A DNA stretch of 64,000 nt from Pseudomonadota bacterium (GCA_023419315.1 JAEZYE010000058.1:4750-68749); one strand, 5' to 3'; positions 36,085-45,294 are shown, counted from the first letter of the stretch. The notes: generated by a model not told the origin, from the sequence alone. Numbers and translations are program-made.

Positions 36085-36729
36085 TTGAGTCCTGCGTCTT
36101 CGCCCTCCTCCGTATCCAGCCAGCAACAGCGCCGCGGCTATTGGCTGCGCACGCTGCATCAATGGCATTGGATCAGTTCGGCGATCTGCCTGATCGGGAT
36201 GATCCTGTTCTCGGCCACCGGCATCACGCTCAACCACGCCGCGCGCATCGAGGCCAAGCCGCAGGTGGTGAACCGCCAGTTGCAGCTGCCGGCACCGATG
36301 CTGTCGCGGCTGGGGGAACGCGAGGAAGGCAACGCGCCGCTGCCGGTCTCCGCCGCGGGCTGGCTGAGCGAACAGCTCGATGTCTCCATCGGTGCGCGCA
36401 ATGCCGAATGGTCGCCGGAAGAAATCTACGTCTCGATGCCGCGGCCCGGCGCCGACGCGTGGCTGAGCATCGATCGGGCGACCGGCGCCGTCGAATTCGA
36501 AAGCACCGATCGCGGCTGGGTGTCCTACTTCAACGATCTGCACAAAGGCCGCAACGCGGGGCCGGCCTGGGGCTGGTTCCTCGATCTGTTCGCCGTCGCC
36601 TGCCTGGTGTTCTGCATCACCGGCCTGTTCCTCCTGCAACTGCACGCGCGCCAGCGCCGCCTGACGTGGCCGATGGTTGGCCTCGGCCTGGTGATTCCGA
36701 CCGTGCTGGCGCTCCTCTTCATCCATTGA
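36085..36729 (+). CDS. PepSY-associated transmembrane protein
   Basis: This 214-aa membrane protein has a first helix near residues 28-48 (with His25, His28 and His51 at its borders), a periplasmic PepSY-like domain (about 55-160) and two C-terminal helices (about 168-190 and 197-213). PepSY_TM proteins of siderophore clusters are thought to carry electrons to periplasmic ferric iron, and the edge histidines could bind haem. The start is TTG at 36085, the only reasonable one; no ATG precedes the conserved GYWLRTLHQWHW. A Fur-like box is just upstream. It heads a six-gene run ending at 40724, if the DUF2271 gene 19 nt downstream is included in the same transcript. Confidence 0.85.
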   Translation: MSPASSPSSVSSQQQRRGYWLRTLHQWHWISSAICLIGMILFSATGITLNHAARIEAKPQVVNRQLQLPAPMLSRLGEREEGNAPLPVSAAGWLSEQLDVSIGARNAEWSPEEIYVSMPRPGADAWLSIDRATGAVEFESTDRGWVSYFNDLHKGRNAGPAWGWFLDLFAVACLVFCITGLFLLQLHARQRRLTWPMVGLGLVIPTVLALLFIH

Positions 36730-36748
36730 TTCCGACCGAGTCCATCCG

Positions 36749-37279
36749 ATGACCAAGACCCCTGTATCGCTGACCCTGACCTTCGCGCTCAGTGGTCTGT
36801 TGACCGTCCCGGCGCTCGCCGCCGAACTCAACGTCAACGTGGAAGTACCGAAGTTGAACGTGGCCGAGTACCACCGCCCTTACGTCGCCATCTGGCTGGA
36901 AGGCGCGGATCAGAAGGTCGCCGCGAACCTGTCGGTCTGGTACCAGTTGCGCGACACCGCCGAAGGGCATGGCACCAAGTGGCTGCCGGATCTGCGCCAG
37001 TGGTGGCGCAAGTCGGGCCGCACGCTGAAGGTTCCCGTCGATGGGGTGACCGGCCCGACGCGTCCGGTCGGCCAGCACGCACTGAAATTCACCGACAAGC
37101 AGCCGCAATTGGCGAAGCTGCCGCCCGGCGAGTACACGCTGGTGGTGGAAGCCGTGCGCGAAGTCGGCGGCCGTGAACTGGTGAAGATTCCCTTCTCCTG
37201 GCCGGCGAAAAGCCCACAGACCGGCAAGGCGCAGGGCAGCACCGAAATCGGTGCGGTCAGCATCTCCGTCAAACCCTGA
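36749..37279 (+). CDS. DUF2271 exported protein with flavinylation-like motif
   Basis: This 176-aa periplasmic protein has a signal peptide (to about residue 25, VPALAAE) and a DUF2271 domain (AIWLEGADQKVAANLSVWY, WLPDLRQWWRKSG). Residues 98-104 read DGVTGPT, close to the DxxTGAT sequence where ApbE attaches FMN to a Thr; Thr104 would be the modified residue. An ApbE gene lies 850 nt downstream in the same transcript. I infer that this is a flavinylated electron carrier between the membrane components and ferric iron. DUF2271 function is otherwise undefined. Confidence 0.82.
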   Translation: MTKTPVSLTLTFALSGLLTVPALAAELNVNVEVPKLNVAEYHRPYVAIWLEGADQKVAANLSVWYQLRDTAEGHGTKWLPDLRQWWRKSGRTLKVPVDGVTGPTRPVGQHALKFTDKQPQLAKLPPGEYTLVVEAVREVGGRELVKIPFSWPAKSPQTGKAQGSTEIGAVSISVKP

Positions 37280-37303
37280 TTCCCACGAAAGCTGGAGTGT
37301 TCC

Positions 37304-38110
37304 ATGAAGCGTTCTCTTACCCTCGCCATGGCGCTGGCTGCCGCGCTGCCGTTCACCGCCCTGGCCCACAAGGCCTGGCTGCAACCGTCGCAGACGGTCA
37401 TCGCCGGTGAAAAGCCGTGGATTACCGTCGACGCCGCGGTGTCGAACGACCTGTTCTACTTCAACCATGTACCGCTGCGTACCGAAGGCCTGAAGATCAC
37501 CGCGCCGGACGGCAGCCCGGATCAAGCGCAGAACCTGGCCACCGGCAAATACCGCACGGTGTTCGACGTCGAACTGAAGCAGCAGGGCACCTATCGCATC
37601 GCCGTGGTCAACAGTGGCCTGTTCGGCAGCTGGGAAGAGAACGGCAAGCCCAAGCGCTGGCGCGGAACCCCGGCGACCTTCGCCACTGAAGTGCCGAAGG
37701 ACGCGAAGAACCTGCAGATCTCGCAGTCGGTGGGCCGCATCGAAACCTTCGTGACCAATGGCTCTCCGAACGAGACCGTGTTCAAGACGACAGGCGAAGG
37801 CCTGGAACTGGTGCCGATCACCCATCCGAACGATCTGTTCGCAGGTGAAGCCGCCAAGTTCAAGATGCTGAAAGACGGCAAGCCGGCCGCCGGTCTGGAG
37901 TTCGAAGTCACCCGCGGCGGCACGCGCTATCGCAACGCCCAGGACGAGATCAAGGTGACGACCGATGCGAACGGCGAATTCAGCGTGACATGGCCGGAAG
38001 CCGGCATGTACTGGCTGGAAACGACCGCGCAGGACGACAAGACCTCGCTGCCGCAGGCCAAGCAGCGCCGCCTCAGCTACGTGGTCACGCTGGAAGTGCT
38101 GCCGCAATAA
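37304..38110 (+). CDS. DUF4198 exported metal-related protein
   Basis: This 268-aa periplasmic protein has a signal peptide (to about residue 20, FTALA), after which the mature chain begins HKAWLQP. A His at the very N-terminus is typical of DUF4198/NikM-like proteins and could bind metal. Two Ig-like beta domains follow, the second with DANGEFSVTWPEAGMYWLE. It lies 24 nt after DUF2271 and 20 nt before apbE. The family occurs with metal uptake and PepSY genes; a ligand is not known. Confidence 0.82.
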   Translation: MKRSLTLAMALAAALPFTALAHKAWLQPSQTVIAGEKPWITVDAAVSNDLFYFNHVPLRTEGLKITAPDGSPDQAQNLATGKYRTVFDVELKQQGTYRIAVVNSGLFGSWEENGKPKRWRGTPATFATEVPKDAKNLQISQSVGRIETFVTNGSPNETVFKTTGEGLELVPITHPNDLFAGEAAKFKMLKDGKPAAGLEFEVTRGGTRYRNAQDEIKVTTDANGEFSVTWPEAGMYWLETTAQDDKTSLPQAKQRRLSYVVTLEVLPQ

Positions 38111-38130
38111 GTCTTTCGCAAGACGCAGCG

Positions 38131-39105
38131 ATGAATGCGCTATCCACCCAGGGCTTGGTCGTGCACACGCTGCATGGCCAGACCATGGGCACGAACTGGT
38201 CAGTGCGTTTCTGCGCATCGACCGACGCCGATCTGCACGCATGGCATTCACGCGTGCAGGCGGTGCTCGATCACATCGTCGCGCAGATGAGCACCTGGGA
38301 GCCGGATTCGGACATCAGCCGTTTCAATCGCGCGCCGGCCGGCCAATGGCAAAGCATGCCGGCTGAGTTCATGCGCGTGCTTGCCTGTTCTCTCGCGATC
38401 GCGCGGGACAGCGACGGTGCATTTGATCCCTCCGTCGGTTCGCTCGTCGGTGCGTGGGGATTCGGCGCGCATGCACGCGAACAGTCGATTCCCGAAGCGT
38501 CCGTGCAACAGGCTGCGCAAGCGGGCGTGGGCTGGCAACGACTGCAGGTCGACGTGGACGCCTCGCGTGTCCTGCAGCCCGGTGGCCTGCAACTGGATTT
38601 CTCCGCGATCGCCAAAGGCTTCGGCGTCGATGCCGTGGTGGAAATGCTGCAGGCGCGCGGCGTGCTTTCGGCGCTGGTGGAAGTCGGCGGCGAATTGCGC
38701 GGGTTCGGTCGCAAGCCTGACGGTGAACGATGGCGCGTGCTGATGGAGTCCGCACCCGATGAAGAGGCCGACGCCAACCTGCCGATGCGCGTGATCGCGC
38801 TCGATGATCATGCCGTCGCTACGTCAGGCGATCGCTGGCATGCATTCGAGGCGGACGGTCAACGTTTCAGCCACACGCTGGATCCACGCAGCGGACGTCC
38901 CGTGCAGGCGGCCAGCGCCGCGGTGACGGTCGTGGCGCCCAGCGCCATGGAAGCCGATGGCTGGGCGACGGCATTGACCGTTCTGGGTGTCGAAGCTGGC
39001 CTGGCGCTTGCCGCCGAACGCGACCTCGCGGTCCGCTACGTCGTGCGCCGCGACGATGGCCTGGTCGAACATTGCAGCCCCGCATTGGGTGCATGGTTGT
39101 CATGA
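38131..39105 (+). CDS. apbE: FAD:protein FMN transferase ApbE
   Basis: This 324-aa ApbE covalently links FMN from FAD to a Thr of exported target proteins. It has MGTNWSVRF near the start, the KGFGVDAVVEML segment, GGELRGFG, and the metal-site region ATSGDRWHAF with HTLDPRSGRPV. There is no clear signal peptide or lipobox at the ATG at 38131 (MNALSTQGLVVHTLHG), unlike lipoprotein ApbE of other bacteria, so it may act in the cytoplasm before export. The likely target is the DUF2271 protein two genes upstream. Its stop overlaps the next start as ATGA. Confidence 0.93.
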   Translation: MNALSTQGLVVHTLHGQTMGTNWSVRFCASTDADLHAWHSRVQAVLDHIVAQMSTWEPDSDISRFNRAPAGQWQSMPAEFMRVLACSLAIARDSDGAFDPSVGSLVGAWGFGAHAREQSIPEASVQQAAQAGVGWQRLQVDVDASRVLQPGGLQLDFSAIAKGFGVDAVVEMLQARGVLSALVEVGGELRGFGRKPDGERWRVLMESAPDEEADANLPMRVIALDDHAVATSGDRWHAFEADGQRFSHTLDPRSGRPVQAASAAVTVVAPSAMEADGWATALTVLGVEAGLALAAERDLAVRYVVRRDDGLVEHCSPALGAWLS

Positions 39106-40724
39106 ACGTCCCTGCGCAGCGCGTTTCCCTGGCATGGCTGGGCAATCTGGCGGTCGTGTCTACCCTGGTTGTCTGCGCGGTGTGGTTCGCGCGCCTTCAC
39201 GCGGCGCCGTGGTGGATCGCGCCGCCGCGCTTCACCGATTCGGCCATCGCCGGGAGCGTAGTGCTCGCGTACCTGATGTTGCTGGGTTGGAGCCTGCGGC
39301 CACGCCGAGGTGAAGCGGAACGCGCGGTCGCGACACCATCCATCGACGGCTTCACCGTCGTGTACGCAAGCCAGACCGGCTTCGCTCAGGTGCTGGCGGA
39401 GCGTAGCCTGGAAGCGCTGCGCGCAGCCGGATTGCATGCCCATCTCCGCGCGCTGGGCACACTCGCACCGGACGATTTGCGTGACCGCATGCTGTTCGTG
39501 ATCAGCACGACGGGGGAAGGCGATCCTCCCGACCCCGCGATCGCGTTCGTGCGCAACGTCATGTCGCGCTCGCCGGATCTGCGCGCGTTGCATTACGCAG
39601 TGCTCGCGCTGGGTGACAGCGAATACGAGCACTTCTGTGGATTTGGCCGCCAGTTGGACGACTGGTTGCGCCAGCACGGCGCACAACCGTTGTTCGATCG
39701 CGTCGAAGTGGACAACGCCGACGAAAGCGCGCTGCGGCACTGGCAACATCATCTCGGTCAAATCGGTGGCACGACGGATCTGCCTGACTGGGATGCGCCG
39801 CGCTACGAGGCGTGGACGCTGATCGAACGACGGCTGCTCAATCCCGGCAGCCTGGGCGGTCCGGCATTCCACCTGGCGCTGCAACGCGCCGATGGCCCGG
39901 GCGCGGACTGGCAGGCCGGCGACATCGCCGAGATTGGTCCGCGCAATCCGCCCGACGTCATCGCGCGGTTCGCGAAGTCCTGGGGCTGGAGCCCGGCCCA
40001 GCACCTCCTGTGGGAAGGACGTTCGGTGACACTCGGCGAGCTGCTGTCCGATCGCCACCTGCCTGCTGCGGAAAGCGTGATCGGTCAGAGTCCGGAGCAG
40101 GTCGTGCCGACGCTGCCTTTGTTGCCGCATCGCGAATACTCGATTGCCTCGATCGCGGCGGACGGCCGGCTGGAACTGCTGGTCCGGCTGATGCATCGCT
40201 CCGACGGTCAACCGGGGCTAGGCAGCGGATGGTTGTGCTTGCACGCGGTGCCAGGCGACGCGATTGCGTTGCGCGTCCGCCGCAACGCCAATTTCCATCC
40301 GCCTGCGCCGGAAGCGCCGCTGATCCTCATCGGCAATGGCACCGGCATGGCCGGGTTGCGCGCCCATCTCAAACATCGCGCCCGAACGGGTGCGCGCGAC
40401 AACTGGCTGATTTTCGGCGAGCGGCAGCGCAGCACCGATTTCTTCCATCAGGCGGAAATCGAGCGCTGGCAACGTGATGAGGTGCTGTCACGCGTGGATC
40501 TGGCGTTCTCGCGCGATCAGGCGCAGCGCTTCTACGTGCAGGACGCACTGCGACTGGCGGGCGACGAGCTTGCGGCCTGGGTCCAGCGCGGCGCCTCCAT
40601 CTATGTCTGCGGCAGCCTGGAAGGCATGGCGCCAGCCGTCGATGCCGCGCTCTCCGACATCCTCGGCGAGGACACGCTCGACGCTTTGCGCGTCGGCGGG
40701 CGCTATCGCCGCGACGTCTACTGA
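39102..40724 (+). CDS. Membrane-anchored flavodoxin/ferredoxin-NADP-reductase-type flavoprotein
   Basis: This 540-aa protein resembles sulfite reductase flavoprotein and cytochrome P450 reductase. Two membrane helices (about residues 12-29 and 44-62) are followed by a flavodoxin domain (VVYASQTGFAQ, STTGEGDPPD, LALGDSEYEHFCG). The reductase domain has the FAD motif REYSIAS, the nucleotide site GNGTGMAGLRAHLKHR, GERQRSTDFF and YVCGSLEGM, ending with an aromatic Tyr. It should take electrons from NADPH via FAD and FMN to a membrane partner, most simply the PepSY protein. It is the last gene of the cluster, overlapping apbE by four bases. Confidence 0.9.
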   Translation: MNVPAQRVSLAWLGNLAVVSTLVVCAVWFARLHAAPWWIAPPRFTDSAIAGSVVLAYLMLLGWSLRPRRGEAERAVATPSIDGFTVVYASQTGFAQVLAERSLEALRAAGLHAHLRALGTLAPDDLRDRMLFVISTTGEGDPPDPAIAFVRNVMSRSPDLRALHYAVLALGDSEYEHFCGFGRQLDDWLRQHGAQPLFDRVEVDNADESALRHWQHHLGQIGGTTDLPDWDAPRYEAWTLIERRLLNPGSLGGPAFHLALQRADGPGADWQAGDIAEIGPRNPPDVIARFAKSWGWSPAQHLLWEGRSVTLGELLSDRHLPAAESVIGQSPEQVVPTLPLLPHREYSIASIAADGRLELLVRLMHRSDGQPGLGSGWLCLHAVPGDAIALRVRRNANFHPPAPEAPLILIGNGTGMAGLRAHLKHRARTGARDNWLIFGERQRSTDFFHQAEIERWQRDEVLSRVDLAFSRDQAQRFYVQDALRLAGDELAAWVQRGASIYVCGSLEGMAPAVDAALSDILGEDTLDALRVGGRYRRDVY

Positions 40725-40731
40725 CCCCTGC

Positions 40732-41325
40732 TCAACGCGGCTCGATTCGAATCGCCAGCAGTTCGCCCGCCCCTTGCAACGCGTGACGCACGCGCGATGG
40801 CGACGCCGGGAGAATTGCCGTATCGCCTGCAGACAGAGGCGGCAGGTCCGAGGCAGATTCGAAATGCGCGTGCCCTGCCAGCAGGTGGAGCGCCCAGGTC
40901 GTGCGCTCATCGACGAAGAACAGCATTGCGCCGACCAAAGGGCGATGCAGCAATTCCGCCTGCACCGCGTCGCGCCGCCACATCAGGTTGAAGTCGTGCG
41001 TCGGTCCGTCCACCAGCTCGCCGGTGACCTCGCGCTCGCCAGCGAACCGGCACCGTCCGTGCGGCGGCTCCAGATCGACCACGTCCGCGTCGTCGAACTT
41101 CAGTCGCAGCCCATTGCCGCGCAGCAGGACAAGCTCGCGATCGATCCCGGGAAATGAAGAGAACGCGGCGTCGCGTTCGATCTCGGCGATGGACAACCGC
41201 CAGCGCCAGCTGTCCTCATCCGGTACGCGGATAATCTCCCGCGTCCAGCCCAGTCCGTTCTTCCAGCGGACTCTCCGGTATTCGTTGGCCGGGATGACAA
41301 AAGCAGGGCCCATATTCCACTTCAT
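40732..41325 (-). CDS. HutD/Ves family cupin protein
   Basis: This 197-aa cupin-fold protein is of the HutD/Ves family, with opening YRRVRWKNGLGWTREI and core GIDRELVLLRGNGLRL, HDFNLM and AGHAHF. HutD is often near histidine-use genes, and Ves is linked to cold stress in E. coli; no hut gene is present here, so Ves-like is as likely. The ATG at 41323-41325 begins the family start MKWN. It converges on the flavoreductase gene with a 7-nt gap. Confidence 0.82.
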   Translation of the reverse strand: MKWNMGPAFVIPANEYRRVRWKNGLGWTREIIRVPDEDSWRWRLSIAEIERDAAFSSFPGIDRELVLLRGNGLRLKFDDADVVDLEPPHGRCRFAGEREVTGELVDGPTHDFNLMWRRDAVQAELLHRPLVGAMLFFVDERTTWALHLLAGHAHFESASDLPPLSAGDTAILPASPSRVRHALQGAGELLAIRIEPR

Positions 41326-41592
41326 GCATCGTGACTGCGTGGATTCTAGCGCCCCAAAAGCACATCGCCCGGACACACTTGCGTGGTCCAGGCGATGGTC
41401 ACTTCCTTGTCGGCTCCTTGCCGAACGCAGGCGTCCTGCCCGCTCCTGTCCATGTGCATTCCGCACGTAGGCCCTGAAATCGGTACATCCCTGTCGGCAT
41501 CCGTGCCTTCTCCCCCCTGGCATCCTGCCCCTGAGGCCGGGCGGGTTGCGATCCTGCATCCGCGCCCGGCATTGGGTTGTGATGGAAACCTG

Positions 41593-41931
41593 TCAGCGTC
41601 GCGTGACCGGAGTCGCTGGCGCCGCCTTCGCCGCCGCCGGCTTGACTGCCGGTGAAGCGGCGACATGCAGTTCGATCCGGTCGCGATTCCGTTCAACCGT
41701 CTTCAAACCGATGCCTTGAACCATTGCCAGTTCTTCAGCGCTCTTGAAAGGACCGTTGGTCTTGCGGTACTCGACGATGGCCTTCGCCTTCGCTTCACCG
41801 ATCCCGACCAGGACTTCTTCGAGAGTGACTGCATCGGCCGTGTTGATGTTCACCTTGTCGGCGGCGAATGCGCTTGCCGACAGCATCAACGACAACACGA
41901 ACGACTTCAGAACTGTGCTCAGCAATTTCAT
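41593..41931 (-). CDS. ComEA-like helix-hairpin-helix protein
   Basis: This 112-aa exported DNA-binding protein has a signal peptide (to about residue 24, ASAFAAD), a double helix-hairpin-helix domain (VNINTADAVTLEEVLVGIG and VQGIGLKTVERNRDRI) and an Ala/Pro/Lys-rich tail. ComEA proteins bind incoming DNA in the periplasm during transformation. No other competence gene is in the window. The 267 nt between it and the HutD gene show nothing recognisable. Confidence 0.9.
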   Translation of the reverse strand: MKLLSTVLKSFVLSLMLSASAFAADKVNINTADAVTLEEVLVGIGEAKAKAIVEYRKTNGPFKSAEELAMVQGIGLKTVERNRDRIELHVAASPAVKPAAAKAAPATPVTRR

Positions 41932-42165
41932 GACTGACCTTCCTTGTGGCTATGGGGTGTATTCCTTCGGGAGCATCTCCGCTTCCCTCGCCTGGCCGGG
42001 ATTCCTTCCCGGGTCGGCGTAGCCAGTGTCATTTGCGAGTGGATGTAAAGGTATCGCCGACGGGCCGTCTTGACTGCCGGGGAACGCCCCTACTCTTTGT
42101 AGGAAAAGTCCTACATGGCAGGGAGGCGTAGAATGCGAGTTCGCATCCGCAAGACTGGAGTTTCC

Positions 42166-43656
42166 ATGGACACCGCCAAGATCGACCGCTACGTCAGTGA
42201 AAAATGGGACGACGACATCGTTCCGCAGCTGGTCGAATACATCCGAATCCCGAACAAGTCGCCGATGTTCGATCGCGACTGGGTCGCCAACGGCTACATG
42301 GAAGCGGCAGTGCAGTTGATGGAGCGCTGGGCGCGCGCGCAGGACATCCCCGGCCTGCAGGTCGAAGTCGTCCGGCTGGAAGGTCGCACCCCGCTGATTT
42401 TCCTGGAAATTCCCGCCAGCGGTCCGGAAACCGGCGAAGACACCGTGCTGCTGTACGGGCATCTGGACAAGCAACCGGAAATGACCGGCTGGGACGCGGA
42501 TCTCGGTCCCTGGCTGCCGGTGCTGAAGGGCGACAAGCTCTATGGACGCGGCGGTGCGGATGACGGTTATGCCCTCTTCGGTTCGCTGGCTGCCGTGCAG
42601 GCGTTGCAGCAGCAGGGCGTGGCCCATGCGCGCTGCGTCATCCTCATCGAAGCCTGCGAGGAATCCGGCAGCTACGACCTGCCGGCGTACGTGGATCATC
42701 TCGCCACGCGCATCGGCCAACCGTCGCTGGTGGTGTGCCTGGATTCGGGCTGCGGCAACTACGACCAGTTGTGGTGCACGACGTCGCTGCGTGGCCTGGC
42801 CGGCGGCAACTTCACCGTGAAGGTGCTGCAGGAAGGCGTGCATTCGGGTGATGCGTCGGGCGTCGTGCCTTCGAGTTTCCGCCTGTTGCGCCAGTTGCTG
42901 TCGCGACTGGAAGACGAGAACACCGGCCGCATCCTGCCGGAAGGCCTGCAGGTCGAGATTCCAGTCGACCGGCTGGCCCAGGCCGGCGAAGCCGCGCGCG
43001 TGCTGGATACCGCCGTGTTCGACAAATTCCCGTTCCTGCCCGGCATGACGCCGATGGCCGAGGATTTGACCGAACTGGTGCTCAACCGCACCTGGCGGCC
43101 GGCGCTTTCGGTGACCGGCGTGGACGGCATGCCGCCGCTGTCATCCGCCGGCAACGTGCTGCGTCCGCATACTTCGGTGAAGTTGTCGCTGCGACTGCCG
43201 CCCACGCTCGAGGGCAAGCAGGCCGGCGAACTGCTCAAGCAATTGCTGCTGAAGGATCCGCCGAACGGCGCCGAAGTCAGCCTCGAACTGGAGAAGGCCA
43301 GCACCGGCTGGAACGCCCCGGCGATGTCGCCGTGGCTGGAAAGTGCGATTGATGCCGCGAGCCAGGAGTTCTTCGGCGCGCCGGCCATGTACATGGGCGA
43401 AGGCGGGACGATTCCCTTCATGGGCATGCTGGGAGAGAAGTTCCCCGGCGCGCAGTTCATGATCACCGGTGTGCTGGGTCCGCACTCCAATGCGCACGGA
43501 CCGAACGAATTCCTGCATATCCCGATGGGCAAGAAGGTCACGGCCTGCGTGGCCCGCGTGATCGCCGAGCATCACGCCGCCAGTGTTCGCGGTGAGACGA
43601 CCGGCGTGCAGGCGGTGGCCGGTGGCGAACAGCACGGCGATCACGGCTGCTGCTGA
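42166..43656 (+). CDS. M20 family metallopeptidase
   Basis: This 496-aa dizinc peptidase is related to carnosinase and dipeptidase CPG2-type enzymes. Zinc and catalytic residues are visible: His99 (YGHLDKQPE), Asp132 (GRGGADDGY), Glu165/Glu166 (EACEESGS), Asp193 (CLDSGCG) and a C-terminal His in GPHSNAHGPNE. Full length and motifs suggest an active enzyme cutting dipeptides. The C-terminus ends HGDHGCC, an unusual metal-like tail. A CTGGAG ribosome site precedes the ATG at 42166. A terminator follows. Confidence 0.92.
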   Translation: MDTAKIDRYVSEKWDDDIVPQLVEYIRIPNKSPMFDRDWVANGYMEAAVQLMERWARAQDIPGLQVEVVRLEGRTPLIFLEIPASGPETGEDTVLLYGHLDKQPEMTGWDADLGPWLPVLKGDKLYGRGGADDGYALFGSLAAVQALQQQGVAHARCVILIEACEESGSYDLPAYVDHLATRIGQPSLVVCLDSGCGNYDQLWCTTSLRGLAGGNFTVKVLQEGVHSGDASGVVPSSFRLLRQLLSRLEDENTGRILPEGLQVEIPVDRLAQAGEAARVLDTAVFDKFPFLPGMTPMAEDLTELVLNRTWRPALSVTGVDGMPPLSSAGNVLRPHTSVKLSLRLPPTLEGKQAGELLKQLLLKDPPNGAEVSLELEKASTGWNAPAMSPWLESAIDAASQEFFGAPAMYMGEGGTIPFMGMLGEKFPGAQFMITGVLGPHSNAHGPNEFLHIPMGKKVTACVARVIAEHHAASVRGETTGVQAVAGGEQHGDHGCC

Positions 43657-43679
43657 TTCGGCAACGGGTTTTGAGGGGA

Positions 43680-43709
43680 AGGGGTCGGCGTTTGCCGGCC
43701 CTTTCTTTT
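43680..43709 (+). terminator. Intrinsic terminator after the M20 peptidase
   Basis: A stem GGGTCGGC / GCCGGCCC (one G-T pair) with a GTTT loop is followed by TTTCTTTT, 25 nt past the stop. Confidence 0.8.
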
Positions 43710-43791
43710 GGTGGCGATGGCTTGGTCGTTCCGCAGGCTGCGCGCTAACCTCGCCGCACCCCACTCCACTCAAACCAACCGGAGCAAACCC

Positions 43792-44058
43792 ATGGAACAG
43801 ATTTTCGGTGGCGGCATCCTGTGGACGCTGTTGATCGGCCTGCTGGCGGGCCTGCTGGCCCGCGCGCTGAAGCCGGGCGACGACAAACTCAGCCTGATCT
43901 GGACCATCGTGCTCGGCATCGCCGGCGCCGTCCTGGCGCGCGTGGTCGGCGGAATGCTGGGCTGGTACGGGCCGGAGGAACCGGCCGGCTTCATCGCTTC
44001 GGTCGTCGGCGCCATCCTCCTGCTGTTCGTGTACGGCCTGCTCCGCAAGAAGCGCTGA
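43792..44058 (+). CDS. GlsB/YeaQ/YmgE stress-response membrane protein
   Basis: This 88-aa protein has three membrane helices and glycine-rich turns (GLLAGLLARALKPGDD, VLGIAGAVLARVVGG, VVGAILLLFVYGLLRKK). It matches the transglycosylase-associated/GlsB family, induced by general stress in many bacteria. The ATG at 43792 follows a GGAG ribosome site. It is a single gene. Confidence 0.85.
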   Translation: MEQIFGGGILWTLLIGLLAGLLARALKPGDDKLSLIWTIVLGIAGAVLARVVGGMLGWYGPEEPAGFIASVVGAILLLFVYGLLRKKR

Positions 44059-44178
44059 TCCCGAATCCGCCACGCTTCCGGGCGCGCGGGTCCTCGCTTT
44101 CATAATTCTTCATTCGCATTTCCGGCACTTCATTTGCGCCGGCCATGGAATGCGGGCTCCCCAACCGGAGCCCGCACC

Positions 44179-45294
44179 ATGCGTTTCCCGATTCTGATCA
44201 CGCTTTTCTGCCTGCACGCCAGCACGGCGCTCGCCGCCGATCGTTCCTCCCTTCCGCCCAGGCAGGATGACGGCTGGCCCGTCGCCAACGCCGCCCTGCA
44301 AGGCTGGGACACCGCACGCTTCGAGGCGCTGGAAACCGCCATCGCCGCCAACGAGTTCCCAGGCGTCACCAGCCTGCTGGTCGCCAAGGACGGTGCGCTG
44401 GTCTACGAGCGCTACTTCGGCGAAGGCGGGCCGGACGTACTGAACGACACCCGCTCGGCCACCAAGAGCGTCACCTCGATGCTGATCGGCGCGGCGATTG
44501 ATCGCGGGAAGATTCCGTCGGCGCAGGCAAAGGTCTACGACTTCTTTTCCGACATGGCGCCCTGGCAGCACGCCAGCGAACGCAAGTCGCGCATGACCCT
44601 GGAAGACCTGCTGACGATGAGTTCGGCCTGGGAATGCGACGACGAGAATTCGTTCTCGACCGGCAACGAGGAGCGCATGTACCTGAGCGAAAACTGGACG
44701 CGCTTTGCGCTGGATTTGCCGCTTCGCGGCTTCGCGCCGTGGATGACGCGTCCGGAAGACAGCCCGCACGGTCGCGCCTTCTCGTACTGCACCGCCGGCA
44801 GCTTCCTGCTCGGGGCGGCGATCGGGCGTGCGACCGGCAAGCCGCTGTCCGAGTTCGCCGCCGAAGCGCTGGAGACGCCGCTCGGCATCCGCGGTGCGCA
44901 CTGGAACCGATCGTCCGAAGGCGTCGGCATGGGCGGCGGCGGCACGCGTTACCGCACGCGCGACCTGGCCAAGCTGGGCCAGGTGATGGCCGACGGTGGC
45001 GTGTGGCAGGGGCGGCGCGTGCTGCCGGCCGAGTGGGTACGTCAAAGCCTGACGGTCCACGCGCAGGCGCGCGAGGACGCGGACTACGGCTACCAGTTCT
45101 GGCGTTTCCGGTTCCCGTATCGCGATGGCGAACTCGCCGCTTGGTGCATGTCCGGCAATGGCGGCAACTACGTCTTCATCGTTCCCGGGTTGCGGCTGGT
45201 CGCGGTGATCACGCGCACGTCGTACAACCAGCGCAATGTGCATCCGCAGTCGCAGAAGATGTTCGCCGACTACCTGCTCAAGGCGATGCCGTGA
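44179..45294 (+). CDS. Exported serine hydrolase, beta-lactamase class C family
   Basis: This 371-aa periplasmic protein has a signal peptide (to about residue 20). It carries the SxxK motif S93-A-T-K96 and a second motif SYCTAG in place of YxN. A later GNGG stretch is the probable third motif. It resembles 6-aminohexanoate-dimer hydrolase and EstB-type esterases more than true beta-lactamases. The substrate is unknown. The ATG at 44179 starts the signal peptide. Its 3' end overlaps the end of the convergent regulator gene by 17 nt. Confidence 0.88.
   Translation: MRFPILITLFCLHASTALAADRSSLPPRQDDGWPVANAALQGWDTARFEALETAIAANEFPGVTSLLVAKDGALVYERYFGEGGPDVLNDTRSATKSVTSMLIGAAIDRGKIPSAQAKVYDFFSDMAPWQHASERKSRMTLEDLLTMSSAWECDDENSFSTGNEERMYLSENWTRFALDLPLRGFAPWMTRPEDSPHGRAFSYCTAGSFLLGAAIGRATGKPLSEFAAEALETPLGIRGAHWNRSSEGVGMGGGGTRYRTRDLAKLGQVMADGGVWQGRRVLPAEWVRQSLTVHAQAREDADYGYQFWRFRFPYRDGELAAWCMSGNGGNYVFIVPGLRLVAVITRTSYNQRNVHPQSQKMFADYLLKAMP

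Noticed and set aside
41326..41592. A small gene between the HutD and ComEA-like genes
   Set aside because: Frames here are short, lack ribosome sites and look random; I see nothing in this gap.
44179..45294. An antibiotic-resistance beta-lactamase
   Set aside because: The second motif is SYC rather than YxN and the overall pattern fits esterase or oligomer hydrolases, so resistance is not supported.
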